A stretch of 64,000 nucleotides of DNA from an uncultured Clostridia bacterium (GTDB lineage: Bacteria; Bacillota; Clostridia; Oscillospirales; Ruminococcaceae): assembly GCA_944385905.1 (NCBI GenBank), contig CALWZA010000007.1, positions 16,232 through 80,231 of the forward strand. Reading direction: 5' to 3'. Position 1 is the stretch's first letter. Each line of letters begins with the position of its first letter. Under the pieces are notes generated by a model. That model was not told the origin of the DNA and searched no databases. It saw only the letters and a program-made list of their open reading frames with translations. Made by a program: the position numbers and the translations under genes. Below are positions 8,109-15,704 of the stretch, piece by piece.

Positions 8109-9353
8109 ATGGACAGGGTAATACTGCACTCAGATCTCAACAACTTTTTTGCGTCTGTTGAAACGCTCTATAATCCGAAACTTCGAGGAACACCTATGGC
8201 GGTACTGGGAGATCCTGAAGCAAGGCACGGAATTGTGCTGGCTAAAAATAATGAGGCTAAAGCTTACGGAATAGCCACAGGTGACGCTATGTGGCAGGCA
8301 AGAGAAAAATGCCCGTCGGTGGTCTTTGTTCCTCCTCATTATGACAGATATGTGACTTATTCAAAAGCTGTCCGCCAAATTTACTCACAATACACTGATT
8401 TGGTTGAGCCGTACGGCCTTGACGAATGCTGGCTTGATGTAACATCAAGTACAAATCTGTTCGGTTCTGGTATTGAGATTGCTGACAAGATACGCGATAA
8501 TGTCAGAAAAAGTACAGGACTTTCGGTATCCGTCGGGGTTTCATACAACAAGATTTTTGCAAAGCTCGGTTCGGACATGAAAAAGCCTGACGCTACTACC
8601 TTAATTGATAAAAATCATTTTAAACAGAGAATATGGGGACTTCCCGCAAGCGACCTGCTTTACGTCGGACGCTCAACATCCTCAAAGCTCAAAAAACACG
8701 GAATTGTTACCATCGGAGACATAGCAAAAACCAATCCCGAGATACTCCGTTCCTTATTGGGCAAGCACGGAACAACCCTTTGGAATTTCGCTAACGGATA
8801 TGATAACTCTCCTGTTTTGAACTTTGATTCACGCTCTGTTATAAAATCGGTTTCAAACTCAACTACTCCTCCCCGTGACCTTGTGACCGAAGAAGATGTG
8901 AAAATCACACTGACTCTGCTTGCGGAAAGCGTATCCTCAAGGCTCAGAGATTACGGATACATCTGCAAAACCGTTACAGTTTCGATAAGAGACTGCGAAT
9001 TATGCAGATATGAACGTCAGGCACAGCTTGAAATTCCAAACAGGACCGCTCAAAGTCTGATGAAAACAGCATTTGCACTTTATAAAAACAACAAGCCTGA
9101 CAAGCCGATAAGAAGCATTGGAATAAGAGCAAGCGGACTTATTCCTTTCGGCTATGTTCAGGAGTCGATGTTTGAGGAAGTAAATAAAATTCAAAAGCGG
9201 GAAGACCTTGAGCAGGCTGTTGATAAAATAAGAGCCAAGTACGGATATTTCTCCGTAAGGAACGGAACGGTTCTTTCCGACAGGGATCTTTCCGCTCTTG
9301 ACGCCAAAGAGGAACACGTTATTCTTCCGTTTGGTTTTCAGGCGCAAAATTAA
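8109..9353 (+). CDS. dinB: DNA polymerase IV (Y-family translesion polymerase)
   Basis: 414-residue Y-family polymerase for bypass of damaged DNA. The catalytic motifs are visible: MDRVILHSDLNNFFASVE at the N-terminus (first acidic site), then YGLDECWLDVT near residue 100 with the second acidic pair, then SVGVSYNKIFAKLGSDMKKP, a helix-hairpin-helix region and a C-terminal little-finger domain. The ATG at 8109 follows TGTGAGG at good spacing; a start at 8082 would lie inside the LexA operator. The C-terminus ends LPFGFQAQN with no obvious QLxLF clamp motif. Single gene, flanked by terminators. Confidence 0.95.
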   Translation: MDRVILHSDLNNFFASVETLYNPKLRGTPMAVLGDPEARHGIVLAKNNEAKAYGIATGDAMWQAREKCPSVVFVPPHYDRYVTYSKAVRQIYSQYTDLVEPYGLDECWLDVTSSTNLFGSGIEIADKIRDNVRKSTGLSVSVGVSYNKIFAKLGSDMKKPDATTLIDKNHFKQRIWGLPASDLLYVGRSTSSKLKKHGIVTIGDIAKTNPEILRSLLGKHGTTLWNFANGYDNSPVLNFDSRSVIKSVSNSTTPPRDLVTEEDVKITLTLLAESVSSRLRDYGYICKTVTVSIRDCELCRYERQAQLEIPNRTAQSLMKTAFALYKNNKPDKPIRSIGIRASGLIPFGYVQESMFEEVNKIQKREDLEQAVDKIRAKYGYFSVRNGTVLSDRDLSALDAKEEHVILPFGFQAQN

Positions 9354-9382
9354 ACCGCACAAAGCTTTAAACTCTGCGCGGT
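9348..9382 (-). terminator. Terminator between convergent dinB and folT-like gene
   Basis: On the minus strand ACCGCGCAGAG pairs with CTTTGTGCGGT (two G-U pairs) around a short loop and is followed by TTAATTTT. The wobble pairs fit better on the minus strand, so it probably serves the ECF gene. Confidence 0.6.
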
Positions 9383-9407
9383 CGGGAGTTGTATTCAGTT
9401 TAACTTA

Positions 9408-10262
9408 TTACTCGTCAGCCTCATCAGCCGTTATTCCCAGCTTTTCATTAATCTGAGCAAGCTGAGCTTTTATTTCATCAAGCTGCTCATCATATGCAGC
9501 AAGAGTTTTCTTCTGATTCGAAACATGAGTGGTATATCTCTCATTTAGGGCAACGCCGTATGTAATTGAAACCGCCAATCCTATTAATGTGAGAGCTACA
9601 ATAAGCATAACCGCTCTGAACCCTTTATATGATTTAAAAAGTTCATTAGGATAATCGCTTGTTCCCGCATCATAATATTTGCTTTTTCCGAAAGTTGAAA
9701 TATATGCTTTTTTAACAATCGGAAGAACAACGCAAAGCAAAAATACATCAACCGGAAGCTGGACAAGATTTTTAAGTATCTTTGGAGGGATCATTGCCCA
9801 AAAGCCTTCCGATGTTGCCGATGAAACGGTATATACAAAATATGTAGTAAGGAAAAGATTGCAAACTATAATTACAATAACCTTACTTAAAATAACTCTA
9901 GGAATAAAGGTTTTATTGAATTTAATATTATAGAAACACATTCCGTAAATAAATCCGGCAAGAAGCTCAACCAGAGTAAATCTGATATCAAACGCGCCAA
10001 ACGACTGTGTTGTCGCAAAATATCCGACAAGATCGCACACCACTCCGGCTATTGCGCCTACAACAGGTCCGTAAAGCATTCCGACAGATGCAAGAGCCAG
10101 AAACGCAAATGAAATTTTCATATTAGAGCCGAGTGCCGGAACGGGAATAGTGACAATTTTGATCGCAATGTCAAGTGCGATAAGCATTGCAGTAACCGTA
10201 AGGCAGCGTACACTTTTCAGCTCTTTGAGAGAGCGCGGAAACATAGATAAAAAGCTTTTCAT
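9408..10262 (-). CDS. folT: ECF transporter S component, folate family
   Basis: 284-residue integral membrane protein, the substrate-binding S subunit of an energy-coupling-factor vitamin importer. About six hydrophobic helices span residues ~20-195, including the typical ALGSNMKISFAFLALASVGMLYGP region. A cytoplasmic tail and another helix (~215-235) lead to a C-terminal charged coiled-coil-like segment (NQKKTLAAYDEQLDEIKAQL). The C-terminal extension makes it longer than usual S components (~180-200). Substrate assignment to folate rests on similarity to the FolT subgroup and on the tetrahydrofolate-type riboswitch in its leader. The general ECF module is not in the window. Start follows AAAGGACGG. 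Confidence 0.75.
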   Translation of the reverse strand: MKSFLSMFPRSLKELKSVRCLTVTAMLIALDIAIKIVTIPVPALGSNMKISFAFLALASVGMLYGPVVGAIAGVVCDLVGYFATTQSFGAFDIRFTLVELLAGFIYGMCFYNIKFNKTFIPRVILSKVIVIIVCNLFLTTYFVYTVSSATSEGFWAMIPPKILKNLVQLPVDVFLLCVVLPIVKKAYISTFGKSKYYDAGTSDYPNELFKSYKGFRAVMLIVALTLIGLAVSITYGVALNERYTTHVSNQKKTLAAYDEQLDEIKAQLAQINEKLGITADEADE

Positions 10263-10488
10263 ATTATACCGTCCTTTCTTGATTGCTTAGTGCATAAGAA
10301 AGGCCGGTCAGATTACAACAATCTGACACAGATAAAATATGAAAAGCCTTATGATATGCATTCAGCGGGATTCGGGAAACAAACCGCAGCCTTTAACATT
10401 GCGTAAAGGCGTTTCGTCCGAACAGCAACTCCCCGTCTGCACGGCACTGCAAGCATTCTCACGCTTCACGCTTGCTTCCCTACTCTGT
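10263..10488 (-). promoter_or_regulatory. Probable tetrahydrofolate (THF) riboswitch with SD-sequestering platform
   Basis: Read on the minus strand, the 5' UTR of the folT-like gene starts with AGAGTAGGG (near 10487), continues with GTGCC and ACGGGGAGTTGC (near 10425-10445), and closes with ATCCCGCTG (near 10363). This order resembles the THF riboswitch consensus found before folT in Clostridia. Downstream are an 8-bp hairpin (10307-10314 with 10320-10327) and an inverted repeat CCTTTCTT/AAGAAAGG (10296-10303 with 10273-10280) whose second arm is the ribosome site. This suggests translational control. Aptamer identity is from memory of the consensus and is not proven. Confidence 0.7.
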
Positions 10489-10553
10489 TTGCTTGTTTTT
10501 TTGTTATGTCAAGTCACGGCAAAACTTGATTTATGCCGCAAGCCCAATAACCT

Positions 10554-11612
10554 CTAGAATGAAATTTCGTTGACAATATCCTCAAGATGCTTTTGATATC
10601 CTTTTTTCATCGACAAAGCCTCCTGAATATCAAAATCAACTATTTTGTTGTCCTTCATTCCTACAACTCTGTTCTTTACTCCGTCCACAAGCAGCTGCAC
10701 TGCATAGTGACCCATCTCTGTAGCGACAACTCTGTCTCTCAAAGTCGGATTTCCACCTCTCTGAACATGTCCGAGAATGGTTGCTCTTGAAATTATACCG
10801 CAGTTGTCGACATCTGTTACACCATTTTCGTTCTTGTCGATCTCAACCGTCTTATCATGCAAATACTCAGCGATTTCTTCTGAATGTCCGATTCCCTCAG
10901 CGACGACTACGATGAAATGAGTTTTTCCGGTCTTTCTCTCGTCCATCATTTTTCTTGCAAGTTCATCGAGCTTATTACGGAGAATCTCCTCTCTGTTTTC
11001 AAGCGGAATAGATTCCTCACACAGAACCGCTGTTGCTCCGCACGCAGCCGCAACATTTACAGCGATATGTCCGGCATGTCTTCCCATTACCTCTATAACC
11101 GAGCAGCGGTCGTGCGATTGCGAAGTATCTCTTATTCTGTCAATCATATCAAGTGCAGTGTTCATCGCGGTATCAAAGCCGATTGTATAATCCGTACACT
11201 GAATATCGTTGTCGATTGTGCCCGGAAGTCCGATACAGGCTATTTCACGGTTCCTTTTATCGAGATGCCTTGCCAAATCAGCCGCGCCTCTGAATGAACC
11301 GTCGCCTCCGATTACTACCAATCCGTCTATGCCAAGCGCCTCAACCTTATCCGCCGCAATCTCCAAGCCCTCTTCTGTTTCAAACTTTTTGCAGCGCGCT
11401 GTATAAAGTATTGTTCCTCCTCTGTTAATTATATCTGAAACCGACCTTGCGTCCATTTCATACATATCGCCGTTTATAAGTCCGTTATACCCTCTGCGTA
11501 TTCCGATGACCTTTATTCCTTTAGATATTGCTGTTCTGACAACGGCTCTGACCGCTGCGTTCATTCCAGGCGCGTCTCCTCCGCTTGTCAAAACTCCTAT
11601 CGTCTTTACCAT
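10554..11612 (-). CDS. pfkA: ATP-dependent 6-phosphofructokinase
   Basis: 352-residue glycolytic enzyme forming fructose 1,6-bisphosphate. TSGGDAPGMNAAVRA at the N-terminus is the nucleotide site. VIGGDGSFRGA (~100) has Gly after GGD, as in ATP enzymes, where PPi-dependent ones carry Asp. LPGTIDNDI holds the catalytic Asp, then VIEVMGRHAGH and ILGHVQRGG complete substrate binding. It is ~30 residues longer than the classic 320-residue form, with an extended loop around EEILRNKLDEL. Start follows GGAGG. It has its own promoter and lies alone between two other control regions. Confidence 0.96.
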   Translation of the reverse strand: MVKTIGVLTSGGDAPGMNAAVRAVVRTAISKGIKVIGIRRGYNGLINGDMYEMDARSVSDIINRGGTILYTARCKKFETEEGLEIAADKVEALGIDGLVVIGGDGSFRGAADLARHLDKRNREIACIGLPGTIDNDIQCTDYTIGFDTAMNTALDMIDRIRDTSQSHDRCSVIEVMGRHAGHIAVNVAAACGATAVLCEESIPLENREEILRNKLDELARKMMDERKTGKTHFIVVVAEGIGHSEEIAEYLHDKTVEIDKNENGVTDVDNCGIISRATILGHVQRGGNPTLRDRVVATEMGHYAVQLLVDGVKNRVVGMKDNKIVDFDIQEALSMKKGYQKHLEDIVNEISF

Positions 11613-11666
11613 TTCTTATACCTCCAGCCATATACTCAAACAATTTCACAAGCAATATACACATTT

Positions 11667-11695
11667 AAATTACCACCATTTTTTCAGTATGTCAA
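11667..11695 (-). promoter_or_regulatory. Promoter of pfkA
   Basis: TTGACA (11690-11695) and TAATTT (11667-11672) spaced by 17 bases on the minus strand, ~55 bases before the pfkA start. Confidence 0.65.
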
Positions 11696-11725
11696 TAGAT
11701 TTTCCGCCGATTGCCCTCGTTTTTC

Positions 11726-11769
11726 ATAAAAAAGACAAAGTCCGTTCGGAATTTGAACAGGCTTTGTCT
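11726..11769 (-). terminator. Terminator after the pseudokinase gene
   Basis: AGACAAAG pairs with CTTTGTCT, with inner GTTC/GAAC pairing, followed on the minus strand by TTTTTTA. A shorter T-run on the plus side makes it possibly bidirectional. Confidence 0.85.
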
Positions 11770-11786
11770 ATTTTTATCTGATTTTA

Positions 11787-13574
11787 TCAGCCGTAATATA
11801 TAGGATTACCGTTTTCGTCAAATTCAGGCATATTATCGTTTTGATTGCCCCACCAGGGATCACCGGGAAATACATTTCCGGGGGACACGTATACAGAAAC
11901 ATAAACCGTCAAAATTTCACCGTCTTTTACATTTATCTCGTCGCCGATATTCTTGCTGCATCTGACGACATAGTCGGTCTGAACTGTAGTTGATTCAACC
12001 GTCTCAACAACATATTTTATGTTCAGCTTTGTCAGTTTATCCAGATAGTCCTTTTTGCTCATTCCCAAATAGTCAGGCACAAGAGCTGTTTCGGGTCCAA
12101 GGCTTACCTTTACCTTAACTACCTGCACCGGGTAGAGATTTGTACCAGCGTCTATATCCTGCTCATATATAACTCCGTTTTCATATTCAGCATTATAGTC
12201 GTATTCTGCTTCAATCCGAATCCTGTCCGTCCATACTGTATTCGCATTGACTTTTTCAAGCACCTGTCCTACAAGATTAGGCATTTCAAACATAGTGCCC
12301 TGCGGTTCGGTAGTCAGTGATGTTTCGGATGTTGACGCCGTTGTAGGTGCTGTTGTGGCTGACGTCGTAGTCGTAGTAGCCGGCCTCAGCGAATCCGACG
12401 TGCTTTCCGGAGGCTGAGTTACTACCGGCTGATTTCTTTCGCCGGACGGCAAAAGCATAACAACCAGAACCAGCAAAACTATCGCTACAAGCACTACAAG
12501 CGCCGCAGCTCCGACAATAGCAGCGACATTGATTCGCTCGCTGCCCGCCTTATTCTGAGGAAGTCTCTGAATAGGTATAGTCTGTGTTGCACCTCTCGGA
12601 GGCTTATCCATATATTCGGGCTGCTCAAAAAGTTTTGTCACAAACTCTGTCACTGTCTGTATTCTCGAATTGCATGACAAAGTCATAGCCTGCATTATTA
12701 CCTTTGAAACATTCGGCGGCACATTGCTGTTAATATAAGCCGGCTCTCTTAAATTATCATCTGCGACTCTTGCCATCGCTTCTGGAGGCATACATCCGGT
12801 CAGAAGCCTGTATAAAACTGCCGCAACAGCGTAAACATCAGTCCATGTTCCCTGCCACTCCTTTGAGGAGTACTGCTCAGGCGCTGTATATCCCACAAAA
12901 AGCTCAGGCGAAAGATCGGTATTTGCCATTCTCTCTTCGGCGATAGCAAACCCTGTGAGTTTCAGTTCGCCTCTGTTTGTAACAAGTATTGTATCAAGAC
13001 TTATTCCTCTGTGTATTATTCCGGCGTTATGTATCAGGCTGAGCGTTGTCAAAATCGGCGGGAACATCTTTTTAATCTGCTCCCATGAGAGTTCCCCGGC
13101 ATTATCCTGCAAAAACTGTTTCAGCGTTATTGCCTCCACATACTGCAAAACAACGTATTCGGTATTATTTGCGTTAAACATATCCACAGCCGGCACTATA
13201 TGAGAAAGAGTCCTCATTCTGGACAGCGTTTTGTTCAGCTCAATAAATTCAGACATATAATTTTTATACTGAACCACGCAGTTTTGATTTACTGTAATCT
13301 CTGTACTCTCCTTTGTTCTTGTACACAGCGCATCCGGCATATATTCCTTAATCAATACCTTTTCACTCGCCACCATGTCGTAGCCGATATACACAGCGGA
13401 TTCCCCGTTATATGACAATAATTTTCCGGCTATATATCGTCCGTCCAAAACAGTTGCGGGGGGAAGATAAGATTGCAGGTAAGGCAGTGAAGGATTATAG
13501 CTGCAGTGATTACAGAAACCGTGCTCATCAAGCGGTTCCATACAACCCATACACAGCTTAATTTTATCGTTCAT
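11787..13574 (-). CDS. Membrane-anchored PASTA protein with Ser/Thr pseudokinase domain
   Basis: 595 residues. The N-terminal zinc-ribbon CMGC...CNHC (~8-24) is followed by a Hanks-type kinase fold (~45-310), one transmembrane helix (~350-375, AAIVGAAALVVLVAIVLLVL), a Ser/Thr-rich linker and two PASTA repeats (~430-560). The ATP-loop lysine VLIKEY is present. The catalytic loop reads HRGISLDTIL instead of HRDxxxxN, and the metal motif reads TGFA instead of DFG, so the key Asp, Asn and Asp are all missing. PASTA kinases normally sense cell-wall fragments and phosphorylate division proteins; this one is probably inactive and may act as a scaffold or sensor. The ATG at 13574 follows GGAAAGGA; the longer frame has no such site. 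No PP2C phosphatase neighbour is seen. Confidence 0.85.
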   Translation of the reverse strand: MNDKIKLCMGCMEPLDEHGFCNHCSYNPSLPYLQSYLPPATVLDGRYIAGKLLSYNGESAVYIGYDMVASEKVLIKEYMPDALCTRTKESTEITVNQNCVVQYKNYMSEFIELNKTLSRMRTLSHIVPAVDMFNANNTEYVVLQYVEAITLKQFLQDNAGELSWEQIKKMFPPILTTLSLIHNAGIIHRGISLDTILVTNRGELKLTGFAIAEERMANTDLSPELFVGYTAPEQYSSKEWQGTWTDVYAVAAVLYRLLTGCMPPEAMARVADDNLREPAYINSNVPPNVSKVIMQAMTLSCNSRIQTVTEFVTKLFEQPEYMDKPPRGATQTIPIQRLPQNKAGSERINVAAIVGAAALVVLVAIVLLVLVVMLLPSGERNQPVVTQPPESTSDSLRPATTTTTSATTAPTTASTSETSLTTEPQGTMFEMPNLVGQVLEKVNANTVWTDRIRIEAEYDYNAEYENGVIYEQDIDAGTNLYPVQVVKVKVSLGPETALVPDYLGMSKKDYLDKLTKLNIKYVVETVESTTVQTDYVVRCSKNIGDEINVKDGEILTVYVSVYVSPGNVFPGDPWWGNQNDNMPEFDENGNPIYYG

Positions 13575-13667
13575 CGCAAGTATCCTTTCCGTTTGAGATT
13601 GCAATTTTTTTATCTTTACTTTCAAATTACAATTCTTTTAGAATTATCTATACTTTTTCATCTATTT

Positions 13668-13696
13668 ATAATAGCAACTCAGAGTGTTTTTGTCAA
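13668..13696 (-). promoter_or_regulatory. Promoter of the PASTA pseudokinase gene
   Basis: TTGACA (13691-13696) and TATTAT (13668-13673), 17-base spacer, minus strand. The leader is ~85 bases. The rest of the gap to hom holds only the hom terminator. Confidence 0.75.
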
Positions 13697-13784
13697 GAAT
13701 ATAGGTCAATCTGTATTCTTTTTGAAACCAAACCGTTAATTTTGTAATCGATTTTTCATTTTTATTTTCTCAGTTTATTAAGTT

Positions 13785-13836
13785 TAAAATAAAACTGACC
13801 CGATTTTATCAGCCAACAAAGTGTTCGGATCAGTTT
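13785..13836 (-). terminator. Terminator after hom
   Basis: On the minus strand AAACTGATCCGA pairs with TCGGGTCAGTTT around a ~21-base loop and is followed by TATTTTA. Confidence 0.65.
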
Positions 13837-13850
13837 GCTCATATTAAAAT

Positions 13851-15095
13851 TTATAATACTCTTATTTTACTTTCAATTTTGCATTTTTTCGATATTTGCT
13901 CAAGTCTCTTATCTATTTCAAACTCTGCAAGCTTAGGTGTGATAAACGCAAGTTCTTTTTCACATCTGCGTTTTCTCGGTATAAAATCGACATATCCGAA
14001 CATTTCGGATATCTCCTCTTTATAACTGTCAACTTCATCAGCCGTTATTCGCACGTATATTGATACTGCCGACTCTTTATATCTAATGATAAAATCACGA
14101 CTGCTGCTGTCTTCCCAAGCAAGTGAAACAATAGGTCTTCCGATGTGCTTTGCAGCGTCAACAATATCTCCGACAACCGCGCTTGCAGTCGCAAGCTTTC
14201 CGGCTCCCCTTCCGTAAAACAAAACCTCGCCTACTCCGTCCCCTGTTACCGATATCGCATTATAAACATCGTTTACAGAAGCAAGCATATTGTTTTTGCT
14301 GACAAGTCTCGGACAAACCATCGCATTGAGTTTATCGCCCTCGGCTTCTACAGAACCTATAAGCTTTATGGCATATCCTGCGTTATCCGCATATTCCACA
14401 TCGTCGAGTGTCACCCTTGTAATTCCGGAGCAGTGAACATATTCTGGATATATATGCTTACCAAACGCAAGCGAACCGAGTATACAAATCTTCCTGCAAG
14501 CGTCGTATCCCTCGATGTCAGCTGTCGGGTCTTTTTCAGCATAGCCGAGCTGTTGAGCAAGCTTCAACGCCTCGTCGAACGAAAGCTGGTCGTAAATCAT
14601 CTTTGTCAAAATAAAGTTTGTAGTACCGTTTAATATGCCTGCGATTTTTTCAATCTTATTTCCGACAAGGCACTGATGAAGCGGTCTGATTATCGGTATT
14701 CCGCCGCCCACGCTTGCCTCGAAAAGATAGTTGCATTTATTTTTCTTCGCAATCGCAAGAAGCTCAGCTCCGTGAGCCGCTACAAGCTCCTTGTTTGATG
14801 TTACGACGCTTTTTCCTTTTGATAAAAGCTGTTTGGTGTATTCATAGGCGAAAGTTTTGCCGCCCATAAGTTCAGCAACAATTTGAACCTCATCATCATT
14901 TAAAATAACGTTAAAATCTTTAGTGAGCTTATCCTCAAATGGGTCTCCCGGAAAATCTCTCAAATCAAGAATATACTTTATATCAAGCTCTCTGTCTGCT
15001 TTTTTACATATACTTTCCTTATTTTTATAAAAAAGTTCAACCGTTCCCGAACCTACAACGCCGTATCCCATTACGGCGATTTTTGTTATACTCAT
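13851..15095 (-). CDS. hom: Homoserine dehydrogenase
   Basis: 414-residue NAD(P)-dependent enzyme reducing aspartate semialdehyde to homoserine, feeding threonine and methionine. The Rossmann motif AVMGYGVVGSGTVE is at the N-terminus. SNKELVAAHG, then EASVGGGIPIIRPL and GILNGTTNFILTKM, and the catalytic region LGYAEKDPTADIEGYDACRK (~200) follow. A C-terminal ACT-like segment (~330-410) probably binds threonine. The ATG at 15095 has GAAAGGG upstream; an earlier in-frame start would overlap the preceding gene. Expressed with the upstream ACT-domain gene. The product could supply the metY enzyme encoded at 58322. Confidence 0.95.
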   Translation of the reverse strand: MSITKIAVMGYGVVGSGTVELFYKNKESICKKADRELDIKYILDLRDFPGDPFEDKLTKDFNVILNDDEVQIVAELMGGKTFAYEYTKQLLSKGKSVVTSNKELVAAHGAELLAIAKKNKCNYLFEASVGGGIPIIRPLHQCLVGNKIEKIAGILNGTTNFILTKMIYDQLSFDEALKLAQQLGYAEKDPTADIEGYDACRKICILGSLAFGKHIYPEYVHCSGITRVTLDDVEYADNAGYAIKLIGSVEAEGDKLNAMVCPRLVSKNNMLASVNDVYNAISVTGDGVGEVLFYGRGAGKLATASAVVGDIVDAAKHIGRPIVSLAWEDSSSRDFIIRYKESAVSIYVRITADEVDSYKEEISEMFGYVDFIPRKRRCEKELAFITPKLAEFEIDKRLEQISKKCKIESKIRVL

Positions 15096-15120
15096 CACAA
15101 TTATCCCTTTCAATATATAA

Positions 15121-15561
15121 TTATTCACCTGAAACTACCTTGCATTTAACAACGCCGTAGACTGTTTTAAACGCGGACTCTATCTGCGCTGTAGATATAA
15201 TATCACCGTTAAACCTTACAGTTATTGTTACCGCCGCCGCAGAGTCAATAGGAATACTTTGATTCAGAGTCAGTATGTTTGCGTTTAGCTCATAAAGCTT
15301 AGACAAAACCGCAGACAAAACTCCACGCTCGTCTTTCAAGACAAAATTCAGAGTAATAATTTTATTTGTCAGCTTCTCTTCATATGTAAACACGCAGTCT
15401 TTATATTTATAATACGCGCTCCGTGAAATGCCTACTTTCCTGCACACCTCGGTTGAAGTGCGGCAGTCTCCTCGTGCCAAAAGCTTTTTGGCTTCAAGCA
15501 CTTTAAGCACTATTTCCGGCAAAACTTCTGCGTCTGCAACAACAAAATGCTGTTCGCTCAT
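15121..15561 (-). CDS. ACT domain-containing regulatory protein (UPF0735/PheB type)
   Basis: 146 residues. The N-terminal ~60 residues contain a helix-turn-helix-like segment (STEVCRKVGISRSAYYKYKD) and the C-terminal ~70 form an ACT domain (ITLNFVLKDERGVLSAVLSKL, then ANILTLNQ). Such proteins are often encoded next to hom or thrB in Firmicutes and are thought to sense amino acids. A role as threonine-responsive regulator of hom is inferred. Start follows AGAGGTGAC. It lies 25 bases before hom in one transcript. Confidence 0.85.
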   Translation of the reverse strand: MSEQHFVVADAEVLPEIVLKVLEAKKLLARGDCRTSTEVCRKVGISRSAYYKYKDCVFTYEEKLTNKIITLNFVLKDERGVLSAVLSKLYELNANILTLNQSIPIDSAAAVTITVRFNGDIISTAQIESAFKTVYGVVKCKVVSGE

Positions 15562-15620
15562 ACTGTGTCACCTCTTTGGCAGTCCGTATGCGAAATACAA
15601 ATGTACTAAATACAAATACA

Positions 15621-15649
15621 AATATACCATAAAAAAGCTTCCGTGTCAA
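15621..15649 (-). promoter_or_regulatory. Promoter of the ACT-hom operon
   Basis: TTGACA (15644-15649) and TATATT (15621-15626), 17-base spacer, minus strand. The -35 box lies inside the rmuC terminator hairpin. Three copies of ATTTGTATTT (15593-15602, 15608-15617, 15614-15623) cover the -10 end and start site and could bind a regulator. Confidence 0.75.
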
Positions 15650-15666
15650 CAGCTGACCGAAAGCTT
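15631..15666 (-). terminator. Terminator after rmuC
   Basis: AAGCTTTCGGTC pairs imperfectly with GACACGGAAGCTT on the minus strand, followed by TTTTTTA. It overlaps the next promoter. Confidence 0.65.
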
Positions 15667-15704
15667 TCATATCAAATTATTAACCTTAAATCGCAGATAT
15701 TTTA

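Noticed and set aside
10489..10553. Promoter with TTGACA before the THF-type leader
   Set aside because: A TTGACA is present (near 10514 on the minus strand) but no acceptable -10 box lies 16-18 bases downstream, so it was not listed as a feature.
14145..14633. 162-codon plus-strand frame inside hom
   Set aside because: Fully antisense to conserved hom motifs, with no start signal.
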